A stretch of 64,000 nt of DNA, from contig NZ_ATVT01000001.1 of NCBI RefSeq assembly GCF_000420865.1, forward strand, positions 186,001 to 250,000, given 5' to 3'. Position numbers and translations under genes: made by a program. Every line of letters begins with the position of its first letter. The stretch's first letter is position 1. The DNA comes from Butyrivibrio sp. XPD2006 (GTDB lineage Bacteria > Bacillota > Clostridia > Lachnospirales > Lachnospiraceae). The notes beneath the pieces are model-generated. The model searched no databases and was not told the DNA's origin. It was given only the letters and a program-made list of their open reading frames with translations. Of this stretch, positions 62,473 to 64,000 are shown in pieces.

Positions 62473-63972
62473 ATGAGCAGTGCAAATAATATGGTGAGCA
62501 CAATGGCAGCTTACCTGGTACAGGGCACTGCAGCCACAAGCGTTTCAAATGTCACAACAGTCAGAGATGCATCAAGAGCAGTAAACAGCAGTTTTGACAT
62601 GGTTCTGAACAAGGTATCAGATACAATGATCCAGAATAAGACAACGGATGTATCGAAACAGGCAAATCAGTCTTTGGATAACGCAAAACAGGTTAAGGCA
62701 AATACTTCTACTACAAAGATTGATGAAAACAGACAGACAGAAATCACAAAAGCTGATTTACAGGAAACAAACAGCGTTGAAGATAACAATACAAATACTG
62801 TGATAGATGAAACGGAAGGCGCAAAAGCTGACACAAAGCTGCAGGAAGCCATAAATGAGGCAGGAAAAGAGCTTGTAGCTCAATTCGCAGAAGAACTAAA
62901 CATCTCAGAGGATGATGTAGTAAATGCGATGCAGATACTTGGCCTCATGGCAGTAGATCTTTTGAATCCGGCTAACATAGCTCAGATGCTCACTCAGATA
63001 AGCGGCCAGGAGGAGACAATCGATCTTATAACAGACACTGACATATATACTTCATTGCAGGACCTCATGGAGGGTGCAGAAAGTATGAAGGACGAACTTA
63101 TGAATGAGTTCGATCTGTCAGAGGAAGAACTTCAGGCAGGCATATCAGATGCTAAAGAGGACTTTGGAAAAGTCATTGAAGGAAATCTTAATGCAAAAGT
63201 CGAAGCAGAGCCTGAAGATGAAATTAACGAAAACGTAAAGACCGCAACCGGTGAAGAAGCTTTCGTTAATACAGACAAGAACACAAAGACCGGTGCACCA
63301 CAGTCAGAGGCGTTCACAGACCGGCCAATGGTTGAAGAGAAGAAAGTCGAGATTACCACAAATGGTTCAAAGGAAGGCGGTAACAAAAATTCTCTTAACA
63401 ATGGCGCAGAGTCATCAAATCTTTTCAATCAGGTAATGAATAATATCGCAGATGCTGCTGTCAAAGTGGACGGAACGGATATGGTTTCCTACACGGACAG
63501 AGCACAGATGGAAAACATTATTAGACAGATCACTGAAAAGATAACCATTTCAGCAAAAGCAGAAGAGACATCAATGGAACTTCAGCTCCATCCCGCAAGT
63601 CTCGGTAATGTAAATATTCTTTTAACCAGTGGTAAAGACGGAATAGTAGCTAAGTTTACAGCACAGAATACATTGGTAAAAGAGGCTGTTGAAGCACAGA
63701 TGGTACAGCTTCAGCAGAAGTTTGATGAGCAGGGTATAAAGGTTACTTCAATCGAAGTTACAATCGCAAGCCACGGTTTCGAGCAGAATCTTGAACAGGG
63801 TAATGAAAGACAGAGCGGTGAAGCGGGTGCAGAGAGAAAGGTTAAGCCCCTCAGAAGGATAAACCTTGGAGAGCTTGATGAAGATGAGACTATCGAAGCT
63901 CAGAGCGATGCTGAAAGAATAGCGCTTCAAATGATGGCAGCAAATGGTAATATGGTTGACTTCAGTGCGTAA
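62473..63972 (+). CDS. fliK: Flagellar hook-length control protein FliK
   Basis: 499 residues. A long, poorly conserved Asn/Thr/Glu-rich ruler region (about 1-350) is followed by the Flg_hook domain with MELQLHPASLGNVNILL, AKFTAQNTLVKEAVEAQM and QKFDEQGIKVTSIEVTI. The C-terminal tail is charged. The ATG at 62473 follows AGGAGGG; a TTG one codon earlier is possible. It monitors hook length and switches export specificity. The window ends 28 bases after its stop, so flgD or similar probably follows. Confidence 0.93.
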   Translation: MSSANNMVSTMAAYLVQGTAATSVSNVTTVRDASRAVNSSFDMVLNKVSDTMIQNKTTDVSKQANQSLDNAKQVKANTSTTKIDENRQTEITKADLQETNSVEDNNTNTVIDETEGAKADTKLQEAINEAGKELVAQFAEELNISEDDVVNAMQILGLMAVDLLNPANIAQMLTQISGQEETIDLITDTDIYTSLQDLMEGAESMKDELMNEFDLSEEELQAGISDAKEDFGKVIEGNLNAKVEAEPEDEINENVKTATGEEAFVNTDKNTKTGAPQSEAFTDRPMVEEKKVEITTNGSKEGGNKNSLNNGAESSNLFNQVMNNIADAAVKVDGTDMVSYTDRAQMENIIRQITEKITISAKAEETSMELQLHPASLGNVNILLTSGKDGIVAKFTAQNTLVKEAVEAQMVQLQQKFDEQGIKVTSIEVTIASHGFEQNLEQGNERQSGEAGAERKVKPLRRINLGELDEDETIEAQSDAERIALQMMAANGNMVDFSA

Positions 63973-64000
63973 CTGAAGCTCAGGAAAAAGAGGTCATTAT

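Overview
The window looks like a chromosomal segment from a motile, anaerobic, low-to-moderate-GC Firmicute. It is most likely a Lachnospiraceae member of the Butyrivibrio/Pseudobutyrivibrio type; this is inference from gene content, not from a search. Supporting signs are CodY directly upstream of a clostridial-style flagellar operon, HypA/HypB, HemZ, strong AGGAGG ribosome-binding sites, several TTG starts, and an exosortase-like XrtG locus with a Firmicu-CTERM-type substrate. No insertion sequence, prophage, CRISPR array or rRNA is seen. One tRNA gene is present.

Layout. 1-11.5 kb: housekeeping and biosynthesis. This holds a partial aroC on the minus strand, an M15B carboxypeptidase, tgt-yajC, then leuB, ilvD and ilvB interrupted by a GT-C-like membrane protein, and an L,D-transpeptidase. 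11.6-20.3 kb: a phosphorelay/c-di-GMP cluster with a BvgS-like hybrid kinase, a double-kinase hybrid with three receivers, a stand-alone receiver and a REC-HD-GYP-HPt protein. 20.4-26.6 kb: serC, serA, a DUF1015 protein, and a GlgB homologue whose active site appears dismantled and which carries a coiled-coil plus Lys/Ala/Pro tail. 26.7-32.8 kb: tRNA-Thr(CGT), apt, rel, an MBL-fold hydrolase, hemZ and a TIM-barrel-like lipoprotein.

32.9-42 kb is the most interesting region. It is a compact XrtG locus with two pterin-synthase-like proteins that lack catalytic residues, a secreted protein with a C-terminal sorting signal, the exosortase XrtG, a processive family-2 glycosyltransferase, a membrane protein with what looks like a degenerate GGDEF domain, and a large PTPS-related GT-C-like membrane protein. 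XrtG appears to have its own promoter and a leader hairpin that covers its Shine-Dalgarno sequence. The parts suggest coupled polysaccharide synthesis and surface-protein processing. The XrtG family has been described computationally; its biochemistry is unknown to me.

42-47.3 kb: a polytopic membrane protein overlapping hypB, then hypA and a large multi-Fe-S flavoprotein of GltD/NfnB type, suggesting hydrogenase-linked redox metabolism (no hydrogenase structural gene is here). 47.4-51.3 kb: topA and a membrane-anchored HAD phosphatase. 51.3-64 kb: codY, with a near-consensus CodY box upstream, then flgB-flgC-fliE-fliF-fliG-fliH-fliI-fliJ-MgtE_N protein. After a terminator come a FIST-domain sensor and a soluble chemoreceptor, and then fliK behind a good sigma-28 promoter.

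A recurring feature is overlap of promoters with inverted repeats. At serC and tRNA-Thr a perfect dyad has one arm exactly in the -35/-10 spacer and the -10 in or at the edge of its loop. A similar imperfect dyad precedes the 42.1-kb membrane protein gene. At topA and codY the -35 sits in the 3' half of an upstream hairpin.
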